Part shown: piece by piece, positions 1 through 5,765 of the stretch
Layout: each line of letters opens with the position of its first letter
Numbering within the stretch: position 1 is the first letter of the stretch
Assembly: GCA_007571355.1 (NCBI GenBank)
Contig: RKRO01000358.1
Coordinates: 1 to 5,765 of the forward strand
Reading direction: 5' to 3'
DNA: 5,765 bases
Source of the DNA: Candidatus Poribacteria bacterium
Lineage (GTDB): Bacteria; Poribacteria; WGA-4E; WGA-3G
Made by a program: the position numbers and the translations under genes
The notes under the pieces: model-generated
Told to the model about the DNA's origin: nothing
What the model saw: the letters and a program-made list of their open reading frames with translations, nothing else
Database searches by the model: none

Positions 1-155
1 ATGCGATTGCGGGTATCCAAAGGTTTCGGATCGTCAAAGATACGCTTTGCAACACAAAGAAAGGGTTCGCGGATCTCGTCATGGAGACCTGCTGTGGCTT
101 ACACAACTTTAGGCTAAACTTCAGACCTTGGTGCTATCCCACACCTCAAGACTAA
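1..155 (+). pseudogene. C-terminal fragment of an IS5-type (DDE_Tnp_4-like) transposase, cut by the window edge
   Basis: Reading from base 3 gives 50 in-frame residues ending at the TAA at 153-155. They carry the pattern typical of the C-terminus of IS5-group DDE transposases: a start resembling the end of an 'EHAIAG' segment, then RFRIVKD, an NTKKGF stretch, and DLVMETCCGLHNFR. In this family that region follows the last catalytic glutamate, which would lie just left of the window. It is therefore impossible to tell whether the full gene is intact upstream. The IS right end should lie shortly after the stop, somewhere between 156 and about 228, where recognisable ISKra4 sequence begins. I saw no terminal inverted repeat to fix it. 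The family call rests on motif recognition, not alignment. The opposite strand also has a short open stretch here, but it has no start codon and I treat it as a shadow. Confidence 0.65.
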
Positions 156-164
156 ATTAATATA

Positions 165-856
165 ATGTCTAAAGATTACCCGTATCAGAACGCGACATCG
201 GTGGTGAAAATCTGCCCCTCAAGTCTTCGGCACGTTGCCTCCCGTAATCCTGCCGAGGCTTTCGAACACCAACTGACTGCTTTAGCAACGCAGCTGGGCA
301 TTTATCAAGATAAAGACAGACTTGACACCGAAGAAGTCGTTGTTATTGGAGATGGTGCCTCTTGGATATGGAACTTGGCAGATGAACACTTTCCGGGTGC
401 TACTGAAATTATTGACGATATGCAAGTCAAGACGCATTTATATGATGTCGCCAAGCAAGCCTTCGGAGAAGATAACCGAGAGGCCACCGATACTTGGGTG
501 AATGCAACGGAAACACCGCTTTACAATGGGAAGCTTCTAAAGTCGTAGCACGGATCCGGGCTCTGGAGACACAAGACCCAACTATAACAGAGCCCCTGAA
601 AAGAGAAGTCGGTTATTTTCAAAAACACACCCATCGCATGTGGTATCGGACCTTCAATGAAAAAGGATATCCGATCGGCAGCGGGGGCATTGCGTCTGCT
701 TGTAAACATGTTGTTGCTGAACGCTGTAAACAAGCAGGCGTGCGATGGAGTCAAACCCACATCAATGCTATACGCTTTTGGAGATGTTTGCTAAAAAATG
801 AGACTGGGATACTTATTGGGAAACACAAGACGGGCACAACGCAGCATAAAGCATAG
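165..856 (+). pseudogene. Broken ISKra4-family transposase (5'-truncated, frameshifted, catalytic Glu lost)
   Basis: Two overlapping reading frames encode consecutive parts of one DDE transposase. The first (165-548) has VVIGDGASWIWNLADEHFPG, the segment around the second catalytic aspartate (Asp63, codon 351-353), followed by THLYDVAKQAFGE. The second frame, used from about 531 to the TAG at 854-856, continues with EASKVVARIRALE, MWYRTF and YPIGSG...SACKHVVAERCKQAGVRW. Adding one G to the GGG at 528-530 restores a continuous LYNG-EASKVV reading, so a single-base deletion explains the break. The YPIGSG motif is normally followed by a V/I-E-S-x-x-K catalytic glutamate. Here codon 692-694 is GCG (Ala). 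The usual D-W/F-Y-H segment before THL is also altered (DDMQ). The N-terminal third, with the zinc-finger-like region and first catalytic Asp, is missing. The first recognisable homology starts near 228; bases 165-227 may belong to neighbouring DNA. The protein is almost certainly inactive. Confidence 0.82.
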
Positions 857-862
857 GCTGCC

Positions 863-880
863 AAAAAATTTACACACCCG
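863..880. repeat. Possible right end of the ISKra4 remnant
   Basis: Just after the transposase stop lies AAAAAATTTACACACCCG. Read inward from the right it begins CGGGTGTGTAAATTT, an appearance common at ends of DDE insertion sequences. No matching left copy is present in bases 1-227, as expected for a 5'-truncated element, so the boundary cannot be proved. If correct, the promoter at 895-923 lies just outside the IS rather than in it. Confidence 0.25.
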
Positions 881-894
881 ACGGATCCTATAAT

Positions 895-923
895 TTGACA
901 TTCATCCGGTTAATGCGTATAAT
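895..923 (+). promoter_or_regulatory. Consensus sigma70 promoter for the ppiD-like gene
   Basis: The -35 box TTGACA (895-900) and -10 box TATAAT (918-923) both match the bacterial housekeeping consensus at every base. They are separated by the optimal 17 bases. Transcription would start near 930, giving a leader of about 40 bases before the ATG at 970. A second TATAAT at 889-894 directly abuts the -35 box, but no -35 sits at suitable spacing upstream of it. I see no clear operator overlapping the promoter, so expression is probably strong and constitutive (inference). Confidence 0.8.
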
Positions 924-952
924 ATTTAACATCTGTAAACAGAAAACCAGAC

Positions 953-957
953 AGGAG
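953..957 (+). promoter_or_regulatory. Ribosome binding site of the ppiD-like gene
   Basis: AGGAG lies 12 bases before the ATG at 970. This spacing is longer than usual but there is no closer candidate. The ATG begins a hydrophobic anchor typical of PpiD proteins, which supports this start. Confidence 0.6.
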
Positions 958-969
958 TATCTTTAAAAT

Positions 970-2949
970 ATGATTATCTTTCTACGTGAGAAGTTTATTG
1001 CGCAACTCTTTATGTGGGTAATTGCCATCGTATTCTTGGTAGGAACGGTGTTCCTCTACAGCAACACGCGCGGTGGTGGTGACGATTCTGAGGGCGAAGT
1101 CGTTCTCAGGGTCAATAATACAGAAATCAAGCGCGGAACGTTTGAACGTGCTGTCGCAGATGCCATGGAATCTCAAAGGCGGAACCAGAGGACTAGCGTT
1201 GCCCCCGATAAGGAGCGTACTCAAAAAGAGGTTATTGATGGCTTGGTTCAGCGAACCATTCTTGGAAGCGTCAATATCGGCGACGCGGAAGTAACGAACT
1301 ACATTCGAAGCGACGCAAGTTGGGTCGATCAGTACAATCTTTATCAACAGTGGGGTGTCGCTGACATCTATGCCGACAATGTCCGCCAGCAGCTCAGTTC
1401 TAATGCGATCCAAAATAGTGTTCGGGCGTTGGCGTTGGTAACCGACACGGAAGCGGAACGCGCGTATCAACTTGAGGCGGATAAAGCGAAAGTTAAGTTT
1501 ATTGAATTTAAGTACAACGACTATACGCCAGTCGTCGAAGTGGACGACGCAGCAGCCAAAACCTATTTTGAAGAAAATCGAGAGGACTTCAGAGTTGAAG
1601 AACAGGTAAATGTCAAATTTATCAAGGTGAATCCTGCGAGTCTGGTTACGCCTGAAGAAGTAGAGGCATATTATAAAGAGAATCAGCGGGAATTTGAGAC
1701 ACTGGAGGCGGTCAAAGCTCGACATATTTTGAAGAAGTTCCCTGGCAATGCAACGGATGAACAGAAGGCAGAAACGAAAACTGCAGCAGCGGAATTACTC
1801 AAAACCGTCAACGCTGAACTCTCTGCCGGTGCCGATTTTGCTGAACTTGCGACGAAGCATTCGGAGGACTCCTCCGCTGCACAAGGCGGTGCTTTGAGAG
1901 GCGAAAATCCAAGACTTCCACCCGGCGACTATTTCGCCCGCGGCGATATGGTAAAACCTTTTGAAGAGGCCGCTTTTGATACGCTCAGCCCGGGAGAAGT
2001 TAGCGGCTTGGTCGAAACTAGCTACGGGTATCATATCATCAAATTAGAAGAGAAGAAGGCACCCGAAAATCTACCTTTTGAGCAAGTCCAATTTGAAATT
2101 CAGCAAAAACTCGTTCAAGTGATCGGGGTTGATAAAGCAAAAGAGGTTGCATCTGATCTCCTTTACGACATCGAAATTCAGGATTACGATGCTGCGCTTG
2201 CACTTGAAAAATATACGCATCTTTCCCTCACCGCAGTGGAGACAGGGTTCTTTAGCCGAGATACCGCGAATATCCCGAAGATTGGGGCAACGTGGAGTTA
2301 TGGAAGCTTAATTGACGAACTTTTTGATGTGGAAGTTAATGTGAGAAAGGTGATCGAGGTAAAAAAACCGCGGCAGCAAGACGTGGAAGCCTATTTTGTC
2401 GCCACTGTTCTCGCAAAGAAACCGGCAGCTATCCCTCCATTTGAGGAGATAAAGACGCAGATAATTGAGGGGACAAACAAGGTTGACGGATTGCGGACTG
2501 AGAAGGCGGAAGCTTACGCTCTGGCGGAGGCACAGAACCTATTCAATCAACGGGCGGAGGCAACCTCTCTGGACGACTTGCTGAAAAAATATGAAGTGCC
2601 TCAAGGCTTAACGGCAGACAAATTCTCCGTTCAAGAGAGCAACCTCTTCTCGCGCAGTCCAACCAGCAGCTACGTCGCGGGTCTGGGAAATTCGGCAGAA
2701 GTTATGTTTGAAGCGTTTCATATGAAACTTAATGACATCGCTGGGCCCTTCAGAGGCGACAACGGTGTCTATATTATTCAGTTGGCGGAACGTGAAGAAG
2801 CGAATGTTGAAACCTTCAAAATGGATCCAGCTGAAAAAGCCCGACACCGTCAAGCAGTTATCCAGACGAAAAAGCGTGAGACGTTTGGGAACTGGTTCGC
2901 TGCACGCAAAGAAGCAAGTAAACTCTGGATACATCAGGATTACCATTAG
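970..2949 (+). CDS. Membrane-anchored peptidyl-prolyl isomerase / periplasmic chaperone, PpiD/SurA-like
   Basis: A 659-residue protein with the architecture of PpiD (about 620 residues in E. coli). It has a short cytoplasmic N-terminus and one transmembrane helix at about residues 10-30 (LFMWVIAIVFLVGTVFLY). A SurA-N-like chaperone region follows from about 44 to 150, opening with VVLRVNNTEIKRGTFERAV. Next come YY/YF-rich segments (about 165-245) and a parvulin rotamase domain at about 248-362. The parvulin hallmarks are ARHIL (His252), HSEDSSAAQGG (297-307), FARGDMVKPFEEAAF and YGYHIIKL (His355). A more divergent PpiC-like fold appears near 560-620. PpiD proteins sit in the inner membrane near the Sec translocon and help newly exported proteins fold; isomerase activity in the E. 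coli protein is weak or absent. Between the GGxL and FARG motifs the parvulin domain carries about ten extra residues (310-320). The gene stands alone, is read from the consensus promoter at 895-923 and converges with the sulfatase gene. A free periplasmic SurA/PrsA-type role is the main alternative, but the uncleaved-looking anchor favours PpiD. Confidence 0.87.
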   Translation: MIIFLREKFIAQLFMWVIAIVFLVGTVFLYSNTRGGGDDSEGEVVLRVNNTEIKRGTFERAVADAMESQRRNQRTSVAPDKERTQKEVIDGLVQRTILGSVNIGDAEVTNYIRSDASWVDQYNLYQQWGVADIYADNVRQQLSSNAIQNSVRALALVTDTEAERAYQLEADKAKVKFIEFKYNDYTPVVEVDDAAAKTYFEENREDFRVEEQVNVKFIKVNPASLVTPEEVEAYYKENQREFETLEAVKARHILKKFPGNATDEQKAETKTAAAELLKTVNAELSAGADFAELATKHSEDSSAAQGGALRGENPRLPPGDYFARGDMVKPFEEAAFDTLSPGEVSGLVETSYGYHIIKLEEKKAPENLPFEQVQFEIQQKLVQVIGVDKAKEVASDLLYDIEIQDYDAALALEKYTHLSLTAVETGFFSRDTANIPKIGATWSYGSLIDELFDVEVNVRKVIEVKKPRQQDVEAYFVATVLAKKPAAIPPFEEIKTQIIEGTNKVDGLRTEKAEAYALAEAQNLFNQRAEATSLDDLLKKYEVPQGLTADKFSVQESNLFSRSPTSSYVAGLGNSAEVMFEAFHMKLNDIAGPFRGDNGVYIIQLAEREEANVETFKMDPAEKARHRQAVIQTKKRETFGNWFAARKEASKLWIHQDYH

Positions 2950-3092
2950 ATACCAAGTGGATGACTTTCAAAATATTGCATGATCGTAGGGGAAATCGGG
3001 TTACCCTATAAGAAACACTGTCTTTGCATTGGATTTTGGCGTTTGCAAAAACCCCTACGATCAACCGCACGTCCAAATAATTATGGGGTTTA
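2950..3092. other. Intergenic gap between convergent genes
   Basis: This 143-base stretch separates the stop of the ppiD-like gene (2947-2949) and the stop of the sulfatase gene (3093-3095). Apart from the inverted-repeat element at 2981-3063 I see no gene, no RNA and no compact GC stem followed by a T-run that would serve as a standard terminator on either strand. Confidence 0.7.
2981..3063. repeat. 83-base element bounded by perfect 12-base inverted repeats
   Basis: TGATCGTAGGGG at 2981-2992 is exactly complementary to CCCCTACGATCA at 3052-3063, with 59 bases between them. The interior contains a small GGGTTACCC palindrome (2998-3006) and TTTTG/CAAAA arms (3034-3038 and 3046-3050). There is no coding potential and no clear target-site duplication at the edges. 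It lies between the stops of the convergent ppiD-like and sulfatase genes. It could be a miniature transposable element or dispersed repeat, or a long-loop structure affecting both transcript ends. The large loop and lack of a U-tract after the arm on the + strand make it a poor intrinsic terminator. Confidence 0.6.
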
Positions 3093-4538
3093 CTATAAAT
3101 ATGGATAGGTGGCATCGGGCTGGTAATCTGGGAGCAGAGCGTCATGCCGTTGTCCGGTTATAAGTTTCGTACCGTCGGTAAAACCTTCAGGGCGGTCGCG
3201 TAGAAACGCAATTAGGCGATTCCGCCACGGTATTAGAAGGGATTCAGGCTCGTTTGACCTTGCCAGATCGCGTGTTTCGTGTGGATCGTCCTGAAGATTG
3301 AAAAGGTGTTCCTGTCCGGTTTGGGAATACCAGATGTACTTATGGTCTCCATCCGTTAGATAATGGTTCCCGTGTTTATATTCGTAGCATCCGGCATGTT
3401 CACCGTGTAGACAGTCCCGTACACGATCTGTTTCATCCCGCATAATGGGCAGCAGGCTTTTGCCGGTACAAGTGTCAGGAATCTCTATCCCGGCTGCATC
3501 CAGAATAGTCGGCATGAGGTCTTGTAGACCGACAGGACTTTGGCAAACGGTTTCTTTCGGGTATCCCCATCTCACTGGTGCCCGCATGAGGAAAGGCACT
3601 CGGGCGGAGGCTTCGTAGGGCCATGTTTTACGGTACAGGTTGTGATCCCCTAACATCTCGCCGTGGTCGGAGGTAAAGATGACTAAGCAGTCCCTCAGTC
3701 CCCCAGCAGACTGAATTAGACGCCCAATTTGATCATCAATGAAATTGATCATCCCGTAATAAGCAGCGCGGGCGCATTTCATGTCGTAATCGTCAAGACA
3801 AATTTCCCAAGCGTTTGGATCCAATCCTTTCTGTGCGCCTTCAAATTCCGGGGCCCAGTCGCCAACTACAGGTGGGGGCAGTTCCCGTTGGATATAGCGT
3901 TGATAATAGTGATGCGGCGGTGTCAACGGTGGATGCGGGTCTATGAAAGAGATATTGAGAAAGAACGGCGCAGTTGGGTCACGTTTTCGCAGGAAATCGA
4001 GGGCGCGGTCGATACACCAGAAAGTATGCATTTGCTCTTCAGGGAGATGATGCGGGCGACCGACCCACCCGTTGGCAGAGACACCGTGTGCCATACCCGG
4101 ATCAATGTCGCTCCGATGGTAATATTGCTGCAACCACTCGACGTAATCGTTGTTGTTTCCACGAGTGGCATCAGCGAGCTGCAGATGATCGAAACCGTAA
4201 CGTTTACGCATCGGGTTCAGATGCAGTTTACCAATCATTTCGGTTTGATAACCGGCTGTGGACAATTCGCCTGCCAAGGTGTGTGGAGGGTCCCACTGCG
4301 CCCCTCTATACCCGACAGCACCGTTGGCAGCTGGCGCAGTACCGGTCATCAGGCCGCGTCTGGCGGGGATACAGCTCGGGCATTCAGCGTATCCACGGAG
4401 GAAATGCGTACCGGAGCGACCTATCCAGTCTAAGTTCGGTGTTTGTAGGCAGTCGGGACCGTTCGGATCCAAGCCCAAGCAGTCCCCGCGTTGTTGATCG
4501 GTTGTGATTAAAAGAACGTTGGGGCGCGGATGAGACAT
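3093..4538 (-). CDS. Cys-type sulfatase (arylsulfatase family, alkaline-phosphatase superfamily), likely cytoplasmic
   Basis: A 481-residue hydrolase expected to remove sulfate from an aryl or carbohydrate sulfate ester; some close relatives act on phosphonate or phosphate esters instead. The signature CIPARRGLMTG places Cys56 where the catalytic formylglycine forms, matching C-x-P-x-R-x4-T-G, so a maturation enzyme (FGE or anSME, not in this window) is needed. Other family landmarks are the metal-site segment ITTDQQRGD (Asp14), GKLHLNP (Lys104, His106), SFIDPHPPLTPP (about 197-208) and FTSDHGEMLGDH (Asp291, His292) with Lys304 after it. The C-terminal subdomain has HLFNLQDDPHETRDLA. No signal peptide or membrane segment is visible. 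I chose the ATG at 4538 because GGAG lies six bases upstream; an upstream ATG at 4595 would add 19 residues without similarity to the family and has no ribosome site. The gene follows mqnC by 60 bases on the same strand. Substrate cannot be read from the sequence. Confidence 0.9.
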   Translation of the reverse strand: MSHPRPNVLLITTDQQRGDCLGLDPNGPDCLQTPNLDWIGRSGTHFLRGYAECPSCIPARRGLMTGTAPAANGAVGYRGAQWDPPHTLAGELSTAGYQTEMIGKLHLNPMRKRYGFDHLQLADATRGNNNDYVEWLQQYYHRSDIDPGMAHGVSANGWVGRPHHLPEEQMHTFWCIDRALDFLRKRDPTAPFFLNISFIDPHPPLTPPHHYYQRYIQRELPPPVVGDWAPEFEGAQKGLDPNAWEICLDDYDMKCARAAYYGMINFIDDQIGRLIQSAGGLRDCLVIFTSDHGEMLGDHNLYRKTWPYEASARVPFLMRAPVRWGYPKETVCQSPVGLQDLMPTILDAAGIEIPDTCTGKSLLPIMRDETDRVRDCLHGEHAGCYEYKHGNHYLTDGDHKYIWYSQTGQEHLFNLQDDPHETRDLARSNEPESLLIPWRNRLIAFLRDRPEGFTDGTKLITGQRHDALLPDYQPDATYPYL

Positions 4539-4544
4539 CTTAAA

Positions 4545-4548
4545 CTCC
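4545..4548 (-). promoter_or_regulatory. Ribosome binding site of the sulfatase gene
   Basis: On the - strand GGAG lies six bases before the ATG at 4538. It decides the start in favour of MSHPRPNVLL over the upstream in-frame ATG at 4595. It sits inside the 8-base palindrome CTCCGGAG (4545-4552). Confidence 0.7.
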
Positions 4549-4561
4549 GGAGCGAAAATTA

Positions 4562-4577
4562 TGCTACAAGCGTAGCA
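4562..4577 (-). terminator. Small hairpin between mqnC and the sulfatase gene (possible weak terminator or processing site)
   Basis: TGCTAC (4562-4567) and GTAGCA (4572-4577) form a perfect six-pair stem with a four-base loop. In the - strand transcript the stem is followed by TAATTTT, giving a weak terminator-like arrangement. It lies downstream of the mqnC stop (4599) and upstream of the sulfatase ribosome site. It could partly reduce read-through from mqnC or simply be chance; six pairs with mixed AT/GC content is marginal. Confidence 0.35.
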
Positions 4578-4598
4578 ACCTGCGTCTGTCCTCATTAA

Positions 4599-5666
4599 TC
4601 AACTGAGAAGGTCGTAGAAAAAGTTTCGGCGTTTCGGCGTGTATCCGAGTTCTGCTATCGTACGTTCAATTTCTTCAATCGGCATGCAGTAGACTGTCCC
4701 GGCTTTGCTGACAACGTTCTCTTCTATCATTGTACCGCCCATATCGTTTGCGCCGAACTTAAGCGACAGTTGCCCAATCTTGGGACCTTGCGTTACCCAT
4801 GAGGATTGGAAGTTGTCAAAATTGTCTAAGAACAATCGTGAAATTGCAAGGGTTTTGAGGTATTCAAAGCTCCCCGCCGGTGGAATGTGTTCCATACGCG
4901 TGTTATCCGGTTGCAGAGACCAGCAGATAAAAGCGGTAAATCCACCGGTTTCATCTTGCAAATCACGTAGCCGGACGAGATGTTCAACACGTTCCGCGTA
5001 ACTTTCTACGTGCCCGTACATCATCGTCGCGCTTGATTTAAGTCCGACGAGGTGTCCCTGGCGCATGACTTCGAGCCATTCGTCAGCAGTGCATTTTTTC
5101 GGACTGATCTCATTACGGGCGTGGTCCGTGAGGATCTCCGCGCCACCTCCGGGTATTGAATCAAGTCCGGCATCTTGCAAGCGTCCCAGCATTTCGCGTA
5201 ACGGCATACGATTTATCTTCGCGAACCAGTCTAATTCGGGGGGCGAAAATCCGTGGATATGAATTGGATAATTCGCTTTGATCCAGCGAAGAAGGTCCTC
5301 GTACCAGTCGAGTTTCAGTTTCGGATGTAGCCCGCCTTGCATTAGAATCAACTCGCCACCAAGATCAAGCGTTTCTTGAATTTTCTTTCCTAATTCGTCA
5401 CGCTCCATGACATAAGCGTCTGGGTCCCGACGGTGGCGGTAAAATGCACAGAAATCGCAATCGACATAACACCAATTGGTGTAGTTGATGTTCCGGTCAA
5501 CGATATAGGTAACATAGCCTTCCGGATGTTTCTGTCGACGGAGAATATCCGCCGCGTGTCCTAACGCAAGAAGATCGTGGCTCTTGAAAAGCGTGAGACA
5601 GTCGTCAAAATCCAAGCGTTCGCCAGCAAGCGATTTTTCGAGAATTGGCTGGATGTTTGTATCCAT
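4599..5666 (-). CDS. mqnC: Cyclic dehypoxanthinyl futalosine synthase (radical SAM, menaquinone biosynthesis)
   Basis: A 355-residue radical SAM enzyme that cyclises dehypoxanthine futalosine to its spiro cyclic form in the futalosine route to menaquinone, in the cytoplasm. The 4Fe-4S cluster motif C-x3-C-x2-C is at Cys66, Cys70 and Cys73 (CYVDCDFCAFY). Family landmarks follow: LMQGGLHP (108-115), IHGFSPPEL (137-145), IPGGGAEIL (171-179), NEISPKK, SATMMYGHVES (212-222), RDLQDETGGFTAFICW (234-249), SWVTQGPKIGQ, and FGANDMGGTMIEENVV (304-319). These and the length fit MqnC rather than the related MqnE or the F420 enzymes CofG/CofH. The ATG at 5666 is preferred because AAGGA lies seven bases upstream. 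The in-frame ATG at 5720 would add 18 residues unlike the family and lacks a ribosome site. No other mqn genes are in view. It is followed by the sulfatase gene on the same strand, possibly as an operon. I found no convincing promoter in the roughly 100 bases upstream that are visible. Confidence 0.94.
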   Translation of the reverse strand: MDTNIQPILEKSLAGERLDFDDCLTLFKSHDLLALGHAADILRRQKHPEGYVTYIVDRNINYTNWCYVDCDFCAFYRHRRDPDAYVMERDELGKKIQETLDLGGELILMQGGLHPKLKLDWYEDLLRWIKANYPIHIHGFSPPELDWFAKINRMPLREMLGRLQDAGLDSIPGGGAEILTDHARNEISPKKCTADEWLEVMRQGHLVGLKSSATMMYGHVESYAERVEHLVRLRDLQDETGGFTAFICWSLQPDNTRMEHIPPAGSFEYLKTLAISRLFLDNFDNFQSSWVTQGPKIGQLSLKFGANDMGGTMIEENVVSKAGTVYCMPIEEIERTIAELGYTPKRRNFFYDLLS

Positions 5667-5673
5667 ATAGGAG

Positions 5674-5678
5674 TCCTT
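5674..5678 (-). promoter_or_regulatory. Ribosome binding site of mqnC
   Basis: On the - strand AAGGA lies seven bases before the ATG at 5666, a standard spacing. It selects this start over the longer in-frame ATG at 5720. Confidence 0.65.
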
Positions 5679-5765
5679 ACAGTTTAGGATAGCACTTACG
5701 CATAACCGAAATATTTTCAATGGAGCAAATGGAAAATCGGAAGGAGGGTGGGACTTCCTCCACGT

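Noticed and set aside
1..88. A short charged - strand reading (LHDEIREPF type) at the left edge
   Set aside because: It has an in-frame stop just upstream and no good start codon, and the + strand frame over the same bases matches an IS5-type transposase C-terminus.
510..550. Programmed -1 frameshifting joining the two ISKra4 frames
   Set aside because: The shift direction would fit, but no canonical X-XXY-YYZ slippery heptamer is visible in the overlap, and the missing catalytic Glu and truncated N-terminus point to plain decay.
982..1725. A 247-residue open frame on the - strand opposite the ppiD-like gene
   Set aside because: It is antisense to clear PpiD coding sequence, has an erratic composition rich in Phe, Arg and Ile, shows no recognisable motif, and comes from codon-bias effects of the real gene.
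2981..3063. Inverted repeat as an integron attC site or CRISPR repeat
   Set aside because: The arms lack the attC core patterns, there is only one unit, and no integrase or Cas gene is nearby.
3729..4433. A 234-residue open frame on the + strand opposite the sulfatase gene
   Set aside because: The - strand carries the sulfatase active-site and metal motifs over the same bases. The + strand product has no domain, no ribosome site and low-quality composition.
4539..4595. The longer sulfatase start at 4595
   Set aside because: The extra 19 residues are unlike sulfatase N-termini, there is no ribosome site, and a good GGAG precedes the internal ATG at 4538.
5743..5761. GGAGG and CCTCC arms near the right edge as a terminator or regulatory stem
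   Set aside because: The stem is only five pairs with a nine-base loop, has no T-run, and lies at the window edge in purine-rich sequence, so it is not distinguishable from chance.

Overview
The window (about 48% GC by eye) looks like part of a free-living or symbiotic bacterial chromosome. It carries two decayed transposase remnants, a membrane-anchored parvulin-type chaperone gene, a formylglycine-type sulfatase gene and the menaquinone gene mqnC. An ISKra4 remnant, a sulfatase without a signal peptide and the futalosine pathway together would fit Candidatus Poribacteria or a similar sulfatase-rich lineage. That taxonomic guess is inference from gene content only.

Layout: positions 1-155 hold the C-terminal end of an IS5-type (DDE_Tnp_4-like) transposase that runs in from the left edge. 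Positions 165-856 hold a broken ISKra4-type transposase: its N-terminus is missing, it has a one-base frameshift, and alanine replaces the expected catalytic glutamate. Just beyond it is a textbook sigma70-type promoter (TTGACA, 17 bases, TATAAT). This promoter drives a 659-residue PpiD/SurA-like peptidyl-prolyl isomerase on the + strand (970-2949). A 143-base gap between convergent genes contains an 83-base segment bounded by perfect 12-base inverted repeats. On the - strand, mqnC (start 5666, stop 4599) is followed after 60 bases by a sulfatase gene (start 4538, stop 3093). A small hairpin lies between them.

How the genes relate: the PpiD-like protein should act at the outer face of the inner membrane in folding of exported proteins. 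MqnC is one step of the futalosine route to menaquinone. The sulfatase appears cytoplasmic and would cleave a sulfate (or related) ester. mqnC and the sulfatase may be co-transcribed, but no shared pathway is evident. I see no defence system, CRISPR array, RNA gene or clearly new multi-gene system here. The most notable signals are the inverted-repeat element between the convergent genes, the perfect promoter next to the IS remnant, and the layered decay of two IS elements.
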